DNA of 64,000 nucleotides from assembly GCF_002802875.1 (NCBI RefSeq), contig NZ_PEBI01000003.1, positions 162,297 through 226,296 of the forward strand, given 5' to 3'. Positions within the stretch are counted from its first letter, which is position 1, and the number at the start of each line of letters is the position of its first letter. The DNA comes from Bifidobacterium primatium (GTDB taxonomy: Bacteria; Actinomycetota; Actinomycetes; Actinomycetales; Bifidobacteriaceae). This document shows positions 41,149 to 51,462 of the stretch, one piece after another. A program made the position numbers and the translations under genes. The notes below the pieces were generated by a model that was not told the DNA's origin, did no database searches, and was given only the letters and a program-made list of their open reading frames with translations.

Positions 41149-41470
41149 CGAAATCACCTCTGGTCTAGGGCAGGTCTTCACCTGCGTTTTATTTGCCTTG
41201 ACAGAATACAGCCAAAATGTATCTTAGATGCAACCAGGGGCATATATCACAATTGCCAAAAGTTTTAAAGACTTTTCTTTTCTAAGGCTCACATGCATTC
41301 CACATAATGAGACATTTTTCGATGGCGGTCATCGCCGCCACCAACCGAAGTGCTTTACGCCGAGGCCTTTCCACCCTCGGACCACATCGAACGGCGACTC
41401 CGCCGAAACGAGTCGCCATTCGGAATACGATGCGGCGCTCCGACGCCGACACGCCCGGACCTCCCGAAAA
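41149..41470. other. Intergenic region between hemW and gltB (322 bases)
   Basis: The gltB-proximal half is AT-rich. On the minus strand TTGCAT then, 17 bases on, TGTATT could be a weak gltB promoter. A hairpin GGCGACTC/GAGTCGCC (41393-41400 with 41410-41417, 9-base loop) lies 54 bases past the hemW stop without a T-run. No other feature or small gene was seen. Confidence 0.4.
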
Positions 41471-42676
41471 TTACAGGCCGCAGATCTCGAAGCAGTCGGC
41501 GATCAGCGAATCGTTGAGCAGCCGCCCCCGACGGGTGGGAACGATGCGGCCGTTCTCAAGGACGGCGAGCCCCGCGTCGAGAACGGGACGGAACATGTCC
41601 GACGTCAGTTCGCGGCCGAGGACGGCCGACAAGTGGTCGAGACCGAGCCCCTCCCGCAGCCGCAGGCCGAGCATGATGGTCTCCTCCGCGTTCTCGTCGC
41701 GCGCGATGGTCTCCTCCCCCTGCCACGGGACCTCGTCCATGGTCACTTTCCGGCCCCACATCCTCGGATGCGCGATGTCCCATGAACGGATGCCGCAGGC
41801 GTCCTCCCCGCGCCCGCCGGCCGCCCCGTCCAGGGGCAGGGCGTAGTGGGAATGCGCACCGGGGCCCATTCCGGCCCAGTCGACGTTGCGCCAGTATCCG
41901 AGATTATGCCGGCTTTCCCGGCCGGGTCGGGCCCAATTGGATATCTCGTACCATTGCAGTCCCGCCGCGGAGAACAGGTCGTCGGCGATCTCGTATTTGG
42001 CGGCCTCGTCATCGTCATCCGGTCTGGGAAGGGTGCCGGCCGCGATGCGCCGTCCCATCTTCGTGGTCGGTTCGACGGTCAGGGCGTATGCCGAGACATG
42101 GTCCACGCCAAGGTCGATGGCGGCATGCACCGACGTGCGCCAGTCGTCGAGGCTCTCCCCCGGCGCGCCGTAGATGAGGTCGACGCTGCTGCGCAGGCCG
42201 CAGCGTTCGGCGGCCCGCACCCCGGCGGTCACGTTTTCCGGGGTGTGGGTCCGGTCAAGGGTGCGCAGTACATGCGGCACGGCGGATTGCATGCCGAAGG
42301 AGATCCTGGTGAACCCGCCGTCGGCGAGTTCGTGAATATAGTCGGCGTCCACGGTGTCGGGATTGGCTTCGGTCGTGATCTCGGCGTCCGGTTCCAGGCC
42401 CCATGTATCACGTACCGCGTCGACCATGCGCACCAGGTCGGCTGCGGGCAGGACGGTGGGGGTGCCGCCGCCGAGGAAGACCGTGGACACGGCGGGCTCG
42501 TCGATGCCGTGATCGATCTGCCATCGCCTGACGGTTCTCATTTCGCGGATGACCATGTCGGCGTAGTTGCCCCGGGAGGCGCCCCCGCCGAGGTCGCTGG
42601 CCGTATACGTGTTGAAATCGCAGTAGCCGCAGCGTCGAAGGCAGAACGGCACGTGGATGTAGACTTCGTATTCCAT
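41471..42676 (-). CDS. hemW: Radical SAM coproporphyrinogen III oxidase-like protein HemW
   Basis: 401 residues from the ATG at 42676. The radical SAM cluster motif is C-x3-C-x2-C in PFCLRRCGYCDFNTY, followed by FLGGGTPTVL. This matches the HemW branch (formerly HemN-like), which binds heme and is thought to be a heme chaperone rather than the anaerobic coproporphyrinogen oxidase. It lies 67 bases downstream of lepA, a conserved pairing in many Gram-positive genomes. A perfect 12-bp hairpin sits between the two. The ribosome site at the start is weak. Confidence 0.9.
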   Translation of the reverse strand: MEYEVYIHVPFCLRRCGYCDFNTYTASDLGGGASRGNYADMVIREMRTVRRWQIDHGIDEPAVSTVFLGGGTPTVLPAADLVRMVDAVRDTWGLEPDAEITTEANPDTVDADYIHELADGGFTRISFGMQSAVPHVLRTLDRTHTPENVTAGVRAAERCGLRSSVDLIYGAPGESLDDWRTSVHAAIDLGVDHVSAYALTVEPTTKMGRRIAAGTLPRPDDDDEAAKYEIADDLFSAAGLQWYEISNWARPGRESRHNLGYWRNVDWAGMGPGAHSHYALPLDGAAGGRGEDACGIRSWDIAHPRMWGRKVTMDEVPWQGEETIARDENAEETIMLGLRLREGLGLDHLSAVLGRELTSDMFRPVLDAGLAVLENGRIVPTRRGRLLNDSLIADCFEICGL

Positions 42677-42704
42677 CTTTTCGGAAAAACGCTCCCCTCG
42701 CCCG

Positions 42705-42738
42705 CCGGTCGGCTCCACTTGTCCGAGGAGCCGACCGG
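42705..42738 (-). terminator. Hairpin between lepA and hemW
   Basis: CCGGTCGGCTCC (42705-42716) pairs perfectly with GGAGCCGACCGG (42727-42738) around a 10-base loop; no T-run, so it may only reduce read-through. Confidence 0.45.
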
Positions 42739-42743
42739 ACGAC

Positions 42744-44624
42744 TCAGCCTTCCTTCTTCTGGGCCGCGCGAATCTTGTCCTTGGTGTCGCGGTCGGTGGG
42801 CTCGTCGGTGGACAGCGCCGCGATGAACGCCTCCTGCGGCACCTCCACATGGCCGAGCATCTTCATGCGCTTCTTGCCGGCCTTCTGCTTTTCAAGCAGC
42901 TTGCGCTTACGGGTGATGTCGCCGCCATAGCACTTGGCGAGCACGTCCTTGCGCAGGGCGCGGATGGTCTCGCGCGCGATGATACGAGAGCCGATGGCCG
43001 CCTGGATCGGAATCTCGAACTGCTGGCGGGGAATGAGCTCGCGCAGCTTCTTCGTCATCATGACGCCGTAGCTGTATGCCTTGTCGCGATGGACGATGGC
43101 GCTGAACGCGTCGACCTTGTCGCCCTGGATGAGAATGTCGACCTTCACGAGGTCGGCGCTCTGCTCGCCGTCCTCGTGGTAGTCGAGCGACGCATATCCC
43201 TTGGTGCGGCTCTTGAGCTGGTCGAAGAAGTCGAACACGATCTCGGCGAGCGGCATGCGGTAATGCATCTCCACGCGTTCCGTGGAGATGTACTCCATGG
43301 TGCCCATCTGCCCGCGGTGCTCCTGGCACAGGTCCATCACCGCGCCGATGAACTCCTTGGGAAGGATGATGTCGGCGGCGACCATCGGTTCGACGATCTT
43401 CTTCACCTTGCCTTCGGGGAATTCGCTCGGATTGGTCACGTGGTGCACCTTGCCGTCCTCGCTGGTCACCTCATAGGTGACGTTGGGGGCGGTCTGGATG
43501 AGGTCGAGTCCGAATTCACGGCTCAGACGCTCCGAGACGATCTCCATGTGCAGTAGGCCGAGGAATCCGCAGCGGAAGCCGAAGCCGAGGGCCACGGACG
43601 TCTCGGGCGTGTAGATGAGCGCGGCGTCGTTGAGCTTGAGCTTGTCGAGAGCCTCGCGCAGTTCGGGGAACTGGGCGTTGTCCACGGGGAACAGGCCCGA
43701 GTAGACCATCGGCTTCGGGTCCCTGTATCCCGGCAGCGGCTCGGACGCGGGCCGGACCGCGGAGGTCAGCGTGTCGCCCACCTTGGACTGGCTGACATCC
43801 TTCGCTCCGGTGATGATGTAGCCGACCTCGCCGGCACCCAGCGCCTTCGTCGGCGTCATGTCGGGGCTGATCACGCCGATCTCGATGGGCTCGTGCGTCA
43901 TGCCGATGCCCATCATGTGCACCTTCTCACGCGAATGCAGCTCGCCGTCCTCCATGCGGATGTAGGTGACGATGCCGCGATAGGAGTCGTACACGGAATC
44001 GAAGATCAGCGCACGGGCCGGAGCCTCGGGATCCCCGTCGGGAGCCGGTACCTCCATCACTATCTGGTCGAGCAGGTCGGCGACGCCCTCGCCGGTCTTG
44101 CCGGACACGCGCAGCACATCGGAGGGGTCGCATCCGATGAGACCGGCGATCTCCTCGGCGTGCTTCTCCGGCTCGGCACTGGGCAGGTCGATCTTGTTGA
44201 GCACGGGGATGATGGCCAGGTCGTGGTCGATGGCCATGTACAGGTTCGACAGCGTCTGCGCCTCGATGCCCTGGGTGGCGTCGACCAGTAGCACGGCGCC
44301 CTCGCACGCCGCCAGCGCGCGGGAAACCTCGTAGGTGAAATCGACGTGCCCCGGGGTGTCGATCATGCCGAGCGTGTATTCGGTGCCGTCGAATGTCCAC
44401 GGCACGCGGACGGCCTGCGACTTGATGGTGATGCCACGCTCCTGCTCGATGTCCATGCGGTCGAGGAAGCGGTCCCTCATCTCACGCTCGGGCACGATGC
44501 CACTCAGCTGCAGGATACGGTCGGCGACCGTCGACTTGCCGTGGTCGATGTGCGCGATGATGCAGAAATTCCTGATCACCGACTGGTCGGTATACCCGGG
44601 CTTGTTGTGCAGCTCTTTCGCCAA
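42744..44624 (-). CDS. lepA: Elongation factor 4 (LepA GTPase)
   Basis: 626 residues. G1 is [14 protein letters not shown]3 DTPGHVD, G4 NKIDLP; the C-terminal LepA-specific domain is present, ending in a basic and acidic tail. The ribosome-associated GTPase is linked to back-translocation and to initiation-stage control under stress. rpsT lies upstream on the other strand with an aldo/keto reductase gene between. The common neighbour hemW follows. Confidence 0.97.
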   Translation of the reverse strand: MAKELHNKPGYTDQSVIRNFCIIAHIDHGKSTVADRILQLSGIVPEREMRDRFLDRMDIEQERGITIKSQAVRVPWTFDGTEYTLGMIDTPGHVDFTYEVSRALAACEGAVLLVDATQGIEAQTLSNLYMAIDHDLAIIPVLNKIDLPSAEPEKHAEEIAGLIGCDPSDVLRVSGKTGEGVADLLDQIVMEVPAPDGDPEAPARALIFDSVYDSYRGIVTYIRMEDGELHSREKVHMMGIGMTHEPIEIGVISPDMTPTKALGAGEVGYIITGAKDVSQSKVGDTLTSAVRPASEPLPGYRDPKPMVYSGLFPVDNAQFPELREALDKLKLNDAALIYTPETSVALGFGFRCGFLGLLHMEIVSERLSREFGLDLIQTAPNVTYEVTSEDGKVHHVTNPSEFPEGKVKKIVEPMVAADIILPKEFIGAVMDLCQEHRGQMGTMEYISTERVEMHYRMPLAEIVFDFFDQLKSRTKGYASLDYHEDGEQSADLVKVDILIQGDKVDAFSAIVHRDKAYSYGVMMTKKLRELIPRQQFEIPIQAAIGSRIIARETIRALRKDVLAKCYGGDITRKRKLLEKQKAGKKRMKMLGHVEVPQEAFIAALSTDEPTDRDTKDKIRAAQKKEG

Positions 44625-44752
44625 GCGCGTCTCCTTGTTCGTCCTTCGGCTGTATCACGACAGCGACTCAAAGTTCCATACCAAAGCCACTAGTCTACCG
44701 TCAGCTCTCGGCAACGCGAAGACGCGCCCCATCCGGACCGTCCGAAGCGCGG

Positions 44753-45634
44753 TCAGGAGACGTTGCCACGGGAGAACTGGTCGGCCCACGACTGGGAGTT
44801 GACGTTCGTGGCGGGGTCGCCGGAGATGCGCCCCTGCGGCGTGTGCAGTGCGTCGATGGACGCCATCTCCTCGTCGGTGAGCGAGAATCCGAAGATGTCG
44901 AGGTTCTGACGCATGCGATCGGGATGCGAGGACTTGGGAATGACCACACGCCCGGACTGCACGTGCCAGTGCAGCACCACCTGCGCCGGCGTGACGCCGT
45001 GCGCCTCGGCCGCACGCAGCACCTCGGGGGCGTTCATGTCGCCGCCGTGCCCCAGAGGCGAGTACGCCTCCACGGCGATGCCGTGGCTTGCGCAATAGGC
45101 CCGAACATCGGGCTGGGAGAAGCGCGGATGCACCTCGATCTGGTTGATGGCGGGGGCCTCGCCGGTCTCGTCGATGAGCCTCTGCAGATGCTCCGGCAGG
45201 AAATTCGATACGCCGGCCGCACGCAGCACGCCCTGCTCCTTGATTTCGAGAATCGCCCTCCACGTCTCCACGTAGCGGTCGATCAGCGCGAACGGCCAGT
45301 GGATCAGATACAGATCGAGCACGTCGACCCCGAGCTTGCGGCGGGACTCCTCGAAGGCGACCTTCGTCGCGTCGTAGCCCTGGTCGCAGTTGCGCAGCTT
45401 GGTGGTGACGAACACCTTGCCCGCCATGCCGGTGGCCTTGAGCGCGGCGCCCACGCCCTCCTCGTTGTAGTAGGCGGCCGCCGTGTCGAAATGCCGGTAT
45501 CCGATTTCCAGGGCCTCCTCCACGGCCCGCTGCGTATCCTTGCCAGGGATCTGGAACACACCGAAGCCGACCTGGGGGATGCTCACCCCACCAGCGAGCT
45601 CGATGTCGGAAACCGTATCATTCGTGGTTGTCAT
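44753..45634 (-). CDS. Aldo/keto reductase (second copy)
   Basis: 293 residues from the ATG at 45634 with AAGGGAAGG upstream; a longer frame to 45925 overlaps the rpsT promoter region and is rejected. The catalytic tetrad is Asp50, Tyr55, Lys79 and His112 (DTAAAYYNE, TTKLRN, LIHWPF). It is an NADPH-dependent carbonyl reductase of the same broad AKR3/5 group as the gene at 15950 but clearly divergent from it. It is divergent to rpsT and precedes lepA by 128 bases. The substrate is unknown. Confidence 0.9.
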   Translation of the reverse strand: MTTTNDTVSDIELAGGVSIPQVGFGVFQIPGKDTQRAVEEALEIGYRHFDTAAAYYNEEGVGAALKATGMAGKVFVTTKLRNCDQGYDATKVAFEESRRKLGVDVLDLYLIHWPFALIDRYVETWRAILEIKEQGVLRAAGVSNFLPEHLQRLIDETGEAPAINQIEVHPRFSQPDVRAYCASHGIAVEAYSPLGHGGDMNAPEVLRAAEAHGVTPAQVVLHWHVQSGRVVIPKSSHPDRMRQNLDIFGFSLTDEEMASIDALHTPQGRISGDPATNVNSQSWADQFSRGNVS

Positions 45635-45863
45635 GGCCTTCCCTTTCCCATAAGGTATCCGATGGAACACGACGGGCGTTGAGGCGTCGATGCCCGCCGT
45701 CCGTCGTCTTCCAAGTCTAGCCGGCGCTTCGCCGCGACGGACGGAACCGCTCGGCGAGTGTCCCCCTGATACCGGAAATTCACCGAGCGGTAGTGCTCCC
45801 GTGAAATTCGTGGTATCATATCCGTTTGTATGTCCGTTTAGCAAACGTCGTTTGGAGTACATA

Positions 45864-46124
45864 GTGGCAAACATCAAGTCGCAGAAGAAGCGCGTCCTGA
45901 CCAACGAGAAGGCGCACATCCGCAACGTCGCCTACAAGAGCGAGCTGAAGACCGTGATCCGCAAGGTTCGCGAGGCCATCGCCGCCGGCGATAAGGAAGC
46001 CGCCCAGGCCGCCTACAAGGTCGCCTCCCAGAAGCTCGACAAGGCCGCCGGCCGTGGCGTGATCCACAAGAACCAGGCCGCCAACCGCAAGTCCGGTCTG
46101 GCCAACGCCATCAACGCCCTCTGA
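45864..46124 (+). CDS. rpsT: 30S ribosomal protein S20
   Basis: 86 residues from a GTG at 45864 with TTTGGAG about 6 bases upstream; this gives the expected [20 protein letters not shown] start (first Met encoded by GTG). It is a small, Lys/Arg/Ala-rich all-helical protein that binds 16S rRNA early in 30S assembly. It is the only ribosomal protein gene in this window apart from the L25-like gene and has a strong terminator right after it. Confidence 0.98.
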   Translation: MANIKSQKKRVLTNEKAHIRNVAYKSELKTVIRKVREAIAAGDKEAAQAAYKVASQKLDKAAGRGVIHKNQAANRKSGLANAINAL

Positions 46125-46144
46125 CGGCGAACCGCGTTTCAACG

Positions 46145-46182
46145 AAAATCCCGCAGTATTCATGATATCTGCGGGATTTTTT
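46145..46182. terminator. Terminator after rpsT
   Basis: AAAATCCCGCAG (46145-46156) pairs with CTGCGGGATTTT (46169-46180) and more Ts follow; A-run and T-run on the two sides make it usable in both directions. Confidence 0.9.
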
Positions 46183-46226
46183 ATTACTGAAAACCGATTG
46201 ACGACGGAACCGGAGGCCCAGACCGG

Positions 46227-46979
46227 CTACTCCGCCGAACCGGGACCATCCTTCGTCTCCGTGGATTCGGGGTGGATGACCGGACGCCTGAGGTACCTCC
46301 CCTGTGTAGGCAGATGCGTGCGATGACGCTCCAAGGCCCCGGGGAAGGTGATGTTGAACGCCACCGACAGCATGCGCAGCGCAAATACGACGATGACGAT
46401 GCAGACATCCAGCACCATCTCGCCGTTAAGCCCCAGATGCCAGTGATCGGTGGCACGGGCGGCGAACACCGTAAGCAGGCATCCGATGAAGGACGGCACC
46501 GCATACAGATGCTTGTCGCGCAGGATGGAGGGCACCTCATTGAGGAGTATGTCACGGATGGTGCCGCCCGCCAGGGCGGTGAACATGCCGAGGAACGCGG
46601 CCGTCATGCCGGAGGAATGATATGCCAAGGCCTTCGCGGTTCCGTTGACGGCGAACAATCCCAGGGCCAGGGCATCGGTGATGATCATGGACCATTTCAG
46701 ATGCTCGATCTCGGGATGGACGACGGCCACGATGAATCCCGAGGCCAGGGCCGTAAGCACGAATCCCCTGTCGGTGATGCCCACCGGCGGCAGGGCTCCC
46801 AGCAGCACATCACGGGTGATGCCGCCGCCGAGGGCCGTGACCCATGCGATGACAAGGATGGAAAAGAGGTCGTATTTCTTATGAATGGCCGACAGCCCCC
46901 CCGACAGCCCGCAGATGAACGTCGCCAGATACTCTATGCCCAGGAACACGGCATTGCTCTCGAGCGCCACCTGATCCAT
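46227..46979 (-). CDS. TRIC/UPF0126-family membrane protein
   Basis: 250 residues from the ATG at 46979 with GGGAGGGG upstream. Seven or so membrane segments are visible, and the two family repeats are marked by GGGITRDVLLG and GGTIRDILLNEVP. PF03458 proteins form trimeric channels related to eukaryotic TRIC cation channels; the family has also been called glycine transporter. The last ~45 residues are a soluble Arg/Pro-rich tail. It converges on rpsT across a bidirectional terminator. Confidence 0.88.
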   Translation of the reverse strand: MDQVALESNAVFLGIEYLATFICGLSGGLSAIHKKYDLFSILVIAWVTALGGGITRDVLLGALPPVGITDRGFVLTALASGFIVAVVHPEIEHLKWSMIITDALALGLFAVNGTAKALAYHSSGMTAAFLGMFTALAGGTIRDILLNEVPSILRDKHLYAVPSFIGCLLTVFAARATDHWHLGLNGEMVLDVCIVIVVFALRMLSVAFNITFPGALERHRTHLPTQGRYLRRPVIHPESTETKDGPGSAE

Positions 46980-47082
46980 CGGCCCCTCCCCCGTCTTCAT
47001 GCCCGCCGGCATGTCCGCACGAAAAACCGGTAAGACATTAGCACTTTGAATGCCGAACACGCCGAAGGAGAAGGAAGGTTCA

Positions 47083-48057
47083 TCATTCGTTCATGTTCGC
47101 GCGGTCACACCCCCGACCGACGACACCGAGCGTGCGATAGATATAGCCTTTGTATGCAATGGGGTCGAGTGCACTGCAAATGCGGATGTTGGGGTTCCTG
47201 CCGGAGAACCGGTTGCGGTCGACGATCACGGAACCATAGCCCGGACCCGGCGTCGTATCGACCTGGCAGTAATAGGCGTCGCATTCGGCGACACATTCGG
47301 GATGCAGGGCCGCGGCCATGGCCGCGGGGTCGGCCATGTCGAGGCAGGGAACGCCGAAGCGCTCACGGTTCAGTTCCGCCAGCACGTGGTTGGCGTCGAT
47401 GACGAACCGCCCGAGGTCGCCGCTTTCCCTGATGCAACGCATCTCCTTCTCGCTCAGCATGCTGTCGCCGAGCGAGGCGTCCCATCCGACGAACATGACA
47501 TCCGGCAGGCCCGATTCCGCCACGATGCGCGCGGCCTCGGCATCCTGCCACACGTTGAATTCGGCCACCGGCGTCACATTGCCGGCGCCGAGCCCAGCCC
47601 CGGCCATGGCGACGATGCGTCCGACCCGTCGCATCGTCGCGGGGTCGAGCTTCAGGGCGATGGCGATATTGGTCAAAGGCCCCAATGCGATGATGTCGAT
47701 GGTGTGCGCCTCGTGGTCGCGCAGGGCCTCGAGCATGTGCAGCACGGCGTTGCCTTCGGCTGGGCGCAGCCTTTGTGGCGCATACCCCAGGTCGCCCATG
47801 CCGTCGTCGCCGTGGGTCTCGTAGGCATAAATGAGCGGATTGAACAGCATGGACGCACTGCCCCGGTATACGGGCGGTTCGTAGGTACCGGATCGTTCGA
47901 TGGTGGTCAGCGTGTTGCTCACCGCCTGTTCGAGCGGCACGTTGCCCGCCACCGTGGTGAACATCAGTATGTCGTATACGGGGTCGTTGAGCGCCATGGC
48001 GATGGCCATGGCGTCGTCCGATCCGCAGTCCGTGTCGATGATGATAGACCTGGCCAT
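47083..48057 (-). CDS. Inosine-uridine-preferring nucleoside hydrolase family protein
   Basis: 324 residues from the ATG at 48057 with GGGAG about 8 bases upstream; a longer open frame to 48579 runs through the ilvE terminator and is rejected. The calcium/ribose motif DTDCGSDDA is at residues 8-16, and LGPLTNIA is in the middle. It cleaves the N-glycosidic bond of ribonucleosides to ribose and base, for nucleoside salvage. Substrate preference cannot be told. It lies downstream of ilvE, separated by a terminator, so probably has its own promoter. Confidence 0.9.
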   Translation of the reverse strand: MARSIIIDTDCGSDDAMAIAMALNDPVYDILMFTTVAGNVPLEQAVSNTLTTIERSGTYEPPVYRGSASMLFNPLIYAYETHGDDGMGDLGYAPQRLRPAEGNAVLHMLEALRDHEAHTIDIIALGPLTNIAIALKLDPATMRRVGRIVAMAGAGLGAGNVTPVAEFNVWQDAEAARIVAESGLPDVMFVGWDASLGDSMLSEKEMRCIRESGDLGRFVIDANHVLAELNRERFGVPCLDMADPAAMAAALHPECVAECDAYYCQVDTTPGPGYGSVIVDRNRFSGRNPNIRICSALDPIAYKGYIYRTLGVVGRGCDRANMNE

Positions 48058-48089
48058 CGTAGCCGCTCCCGTCGTATCTCGTTTTCGGA

Positions 48090-48134
48090 AAAAGAAAAAT
48101 CGTGTGGGCCTGATGATACAGGCTCCACACGATT
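48090..48134 (-). terminator. Terminator after ilvE
   Basis: AATCGTGTGG (48098-48107) pairs with CCACACGATT (48125-48134), continued by GCCTG/CAGGC; on the minus strand it is followed by TTTCTTTTT. Confidence 0.9.
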
Positions 48135-48161
48135 CGTTCATGCCACGGAATCGATTCCGGT

Positions 48162-49289
48162 TCAGCAGACCTTCCACATCCAGTTGTGCGGATCCTCGAT
48201 CTCGCCGAGCTGGATGCCGAGCAGCTGGTCGCGCAGCGACTGGGTCAGTTCGCCGACGCCGCCTTCGGCGACGGTGACGTCGAACTTCTCGGACTTGAAG
48301 CGGCCGATCGGGGTGATGATGGCGGCGGTGCCGCAGGCGAACACCTCGGTGACCTCGCCGGACTTGATGTCCTCGAGCAGCTGCTCGAGAGCGATCATGG
48401 TCTCGACCACGTCGTGGCCGTTGTCCTGCAGGAGCTGGATGAGCGAACGCCGGGTGACGCCGGGCAGGATGTTGCCGGTCAGGGACGGGGTCTCCACGTG
48501 GCCGTCCTTGTGCACGACCATCATGTTCATGCCGCCGAGCTCCTCGAGGTAGGTCTTGGTGGCGGCGTCCACGAAGCACACCTGCTCGCAGCCGTTCTCG
48601 ATGCCGGTGTACTCACCGAGCAGGGACGCGGCGTAGTTGCCGCCGCACTTGGCGAAGCCGGTGCCGCCGGGGCCGGTGCGGAACCACTTGTCCTCCACCC
48701 AGATGCTCACGGGCTTGACACCGCCCGGGAAGTACGGGCCGGACGGGGATGCGATCACGCAGTAGTCCACTTCCTGCGGGGCGCGCACGCCGAGGAACGG
48801 CTCGGAGGCGAACATGAACGGACGCATGTACAGCGTGTATTCGCGGCGGGTGGGCACCCAGGCGGCGTCACGCTTGACCAGGGCCGCAACGGAACCGAGG
48901 AAGTCGTCGATGGACAGCTCCGGCAGGTACAGGCGCTTGGCAGAGTTCTGGAAACGCTCGGCGTTGGCATCCGGACGGAACAGCCAGACGGAACCGTCGG
49001 CATGATGATAGGCCTTGAGGCCCTCGAAGCACTCCTGCGCGTAGTGCAGCACGGAAGCACCCGGGTCCATCTTGAGCGGGGCGTACGGCTCGACGCGACG
49101 ATCCGACCAGCCTTCGCCCTTGGTCCACGTCATGTGGGTCATGTTGTCGGAGAAGACCTGTCCGAACGCCGGCTTGTCGATAAGCTCCTGGCGCTTGGCG
49201 TCGGAGGCCGGGTTTTCGTTGGGCAGGACGGTGAAGGCGTCGGCCAGCTTGGACAGCGCCGTCGGATCGTGATGAGTATTTTCTGTCAT
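48162..49289 (-). CDS. ilvE: Branched-chain amino acid aminotransferase
   Basis: 375 residues, fold type IV PLP enzyme of the longer (eukaryote/actinobacterial-like) BCAT group. The PLP lysine is in FAKCGGNYAASLLGEY and the C-terminal motif EVFACGTAAIITPIG binds the cofactor phosphate. It catalyses the last step of leucine, isoleucine and valine synthesis, transferring the amino group from glutamate, the product of GltBD in this window. A terminator follows. The ribosome site is modest (AGAAG). Confidence 0.96.
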   Translation of the reverse strand: MTENTHHDPTALSKLADAFTVLPNENPASDAKRQELIDKPAFGQVFSDNMTHMTWTKGEGWSDRRVEPYAPLKMDPGASVLHYAQECFEGLKAYHHADGSVWLFRPDANAERFQNSAKRLYLPELSIDDFLGSVAALVKRDAAWVPTRREYTLYMRPFMFASEPFLGVRAPQEVDYCVIASPSGPYFPGGVKPVSIWVEDKWFRTGPGGTGFAKCGGNYAASLLGEYTGIENGCEQVCFVDAATKTYLEELGGMNMMVVHKDGHVETPSLTGNILPGVTRRSLIQLLQDNGHDVVETMIALEQLLEDIKSGEVTEVFACGTAAIITPIGRFKSEKFDVTVAEGGVGELTQSLRDQLLGIQLGEIEDPHNWMWKVC

Positions 49290-49462
49290 TCTTAGCTTCT
49301 TTTATTCCATTGCCGGGCGAGAACCCGTCCGGCTGCGGGTATGCCATCGGTGCTTCTGGCACCGAACTGAGTAACACTCTCTCACATGAGGATTATCCGT
49401 CACTGAGAAAGTTCACATTATGAAAACGGTCGTATGAAGGCATGACCGTCTTCCGCGCCAAC

Positions 49463-49494
49463 GCAAAGAGCCCACACCGAGGTGGGCTCTTTGC
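49463..49494. terminator. Terminator after the L25/Ctc gene
   Basis: GCAAAGAGCCCAC (49463-49475) pairs with GTGGGCTCTTTGC (49482-49494) around a 6-base loop, 45 bases past the gene. The T-run is short, inside the stem. Confidence 0.75.
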
Positions 49495-49539
49495 CTATGC
49501 GACCCTGCGGGCCGCTGGTTCAGTGTCCTATCGACGAGG

Positions 49540-50154
49540 TCACTCGGCGTCGGCGGCCGGAGCGGCGGCAGCGTCGGCGGTGGCGTCGGCGGCCGGAGCG
49601 GCGACCTCGGAGGCGTCCTCAGGAACCTCGACGGTGACGACGGACTCTTCCGGATCGTCGTGGATGAGCTCCACGCCTTCCGGCAGGACGACGTCCTTGG
49701 CCAGCACCTTGGTGCCGTCCACGAGGCCCTCGACGCTCACGGTGATGCGCTCGGGCAGGTTGGCGACATCGGCCTTGACCTTGAGCTCCTGGATGTCGAC
49801 GAACGCCACGGCGGCGCCCTTCGGGGTGCCTTCGACGAAGACCGGGACCTCGACCTCGATCTTCTCGCCGGCGCGCACCTCATAGAAGTCGACGTGCTCG
49901 ATCTGCTGCTTGACGGGGTTGCGCTGCACGTCCTTGACGACGGCGAGCTTGGAGTCCTCGCCGAACTTCAGCTCGAACAGGGCGTTCGTACGACGCAGGG
50001 CGTTGGTGGTCTCCTTCATGGGGAGCTGCAGGAAGGTAGGCTCTTCGCCGCCGGCGTACACGGTGGCCGGAACCAGCTTGGCGACGCGCATGCGGCGGGC
50101 AGCGCCCTTGCCGAACTCGGTGCGGACAGCGCCTTCGAGGGTGATATCTGCCAT
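49540..50154 (-). CDS. rplY: 50S ribosomal protein L25 / general stress protein Ctc
   Basis: 204 residues, the long CTC form with the N-terminal 5S rRNA-binding domain (about 1-92, including FGKGAARRMR) and a C-terminal domain, then an Ala/Asp/Glu-rich tail typical of actinobacterial members. It binds 5S rRNA in the central protuberance of the large subunit. It has its own promoter region (179 bases upstream) and terminator, so it is a single-gene unit. GGAG precedes the ATG. Confidence 0.95.
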   Translation of the reverse strand: MADITLEGAVRTEFGKGAARRMRVAKLVPATVYAGGEEPTFLQLPMKETTNALRRTNALFELKFGEDSKLAVVKDVQRNPVKQQIEHVDFYEVRAGEKIEVEVPVFVEGTPKGAAVAFVDIQELKVKADVANLPERITVSVEGLVDGTKVLAKDVVLPEGVELIHDDPEESVVTVEVPEDASEVAAPAADATADAAAAPAADAE

Positions 50155-50333
50155 GATGTTCTCCTTAGATCACAACAATTCGGTAATTCGTCTTTTCGTT
50201 TCGGCGCATCGACGCGCCGCAGAGAACACCGTGAACGGAGAACCATACGTCGAGTCGATTACGGAAGCGCGAATCCATCGCCTTCCCTCGCCAAGACAAC
50301 AGTCGCTAAGCATAGCATGAACGGCTCGTTTTG

Positions 50334-51323
50334 TCACGCGGCCGTGTCCATCGATGTCTTCAGGTCGGCGCGGCTGCGATTGGACGCATGCTCGTCCCCG
50401 GAGAACGTGACGATGACGGCGAGCATGACGCAGCCGACCCCGATGAGCTCCCCCACGCCGGGAACCTCGCCGAACATGAGGCCCACGCCCACCGCCACGG
50501 CCGGATACATGGACTGCATGACCGAGAAGGTGCCGGACGTGGTCTTGCGCATGACCACCTGGTCGATGACGTATGGGAAGAAGGAGCTCAGCACCGACAC
50601 CACGAGCATGAGCAGCAAAAGGTGGACGATGCCCCACGAACCCTCGTCGACCAGCCAGGTGGCGGAGACGGGCGGCAGGAACAGGCCGCGCACCGCAGGA
50701 ACGGCGAGGAACAGCGACTGGGCGGCGAATCCTATGCACATGGCCACGGAGAGCCGGTTGAGCGGGCTGCCAGCATGCGCCACCTTGCGTCCCATGACGA
50801 TGTAGATTCCCCACATCGTGCCGCCGATGAGGATGGCCGCGAGACCGATCAGGAAGTGCCCGCCGTCGGGTGAGGCAATGGACACGCCGGCGAGCAGGAC
50901 GACGCCCGTCGCGGCGATGGCGACGCCTATGCGTTCACGCCAGTTGCGTCCGCTGATGACGGCCACACCGAGCGGACCGATGAATTCTATGGCGACAGCC
51001 ATGCCCATGTTCATTTCGCTGATCGCCAGATAGAACATGGTGTTCATGGCCACGATGGCAAGCCCGCATCCCGCGGTGATAAGCCAATCCCGTCGGGTAT
51101 GGGGAAGCGTATGCCGCACGTCCCTGCGCCACGGACGACGCCATGCGAGCATCATGATGGCCAGGAAGCCGAACCGGTACCAGGCTGCGCACAGCGGGTT
51201 GATCTGGGTGAATACGCTTTTGGCCGCGCCGGTGGCGAGATACATCAGTATTCCCTCGACGGCCACGATGACGACCGCCGGGGTCTTCTCCAACATACGA
51301 TACGCTATCTTCCTCACAGGCAT
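50334..51323 (-). CDS. EamA/DMT-family transporter (RhtA-like)
   Basis: 329 residues with about ten membrane helices in two EamA repeats; GILMYLATGAAKSVF and a second-half SVFSPYVIDQVV-like region mark the repeats. RhtA-type members export threonine or homoserine; the substrate here is unknown. The ATG at 51323 has no clear ribosome site; an in-frame ATG at 51296 is an alternative start. It lies downstream of the transhydrogenase genes and the structured repeats described separately, in the same direction. Confidence 0.82.
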   Translation of the reverse strand: MPVRKIAYRMLEKTPAVVIVAVEGILMYLATGAAKSVFTQINPLCAAWYRFGFLAIMMLAWRRPWRRDVRHTLPHTRRDWLITAGCGLAIVAMNTMFYLAISEMNMGMAVAIEFIGPLGVAVISGRNWRERIGVAIAATGVVLLAGVSIASPDGGHFLIGLAAILIGGTMWGIYIVMGRKVAHAGSPLNRLSVAMCIGFAAQSLFLAVPAVRGLFLPPVSATWLVDEGSWGIVHLLLLMLVVSVLSSFFPYVIDQVVMRKTTSGTFSVMQSMYPAVAVGVGLMFGEVPGVGELIGVGCVMLAVIVTFSGDEHASNRSRADLKTSMDTAA

Positions 51324-51408
51324 GTAAGCGTATCGTCATGTTTCCGGTATGTAAACCGGGGAACGCCGATGTTCCATGTTCTGTATGAAAGCCACACACT
51401 TCCGATAC

Positions 51409-51452
51409 GAGAAGCGCCGTGGAATCCAAATCCGGATTCCACGGCGCTTCTC
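51409..51452. terminator. 19-bp hairpin downstream of pntB
   Basis: A perfect 19-bp stem (51409-51427 with 51434-51452) and a 6-base loop. No T-run follows on either strand, so termination is likely but not classical. Confidence 0.55.
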
Positions 51453-51462
51453 GAGAGAATCA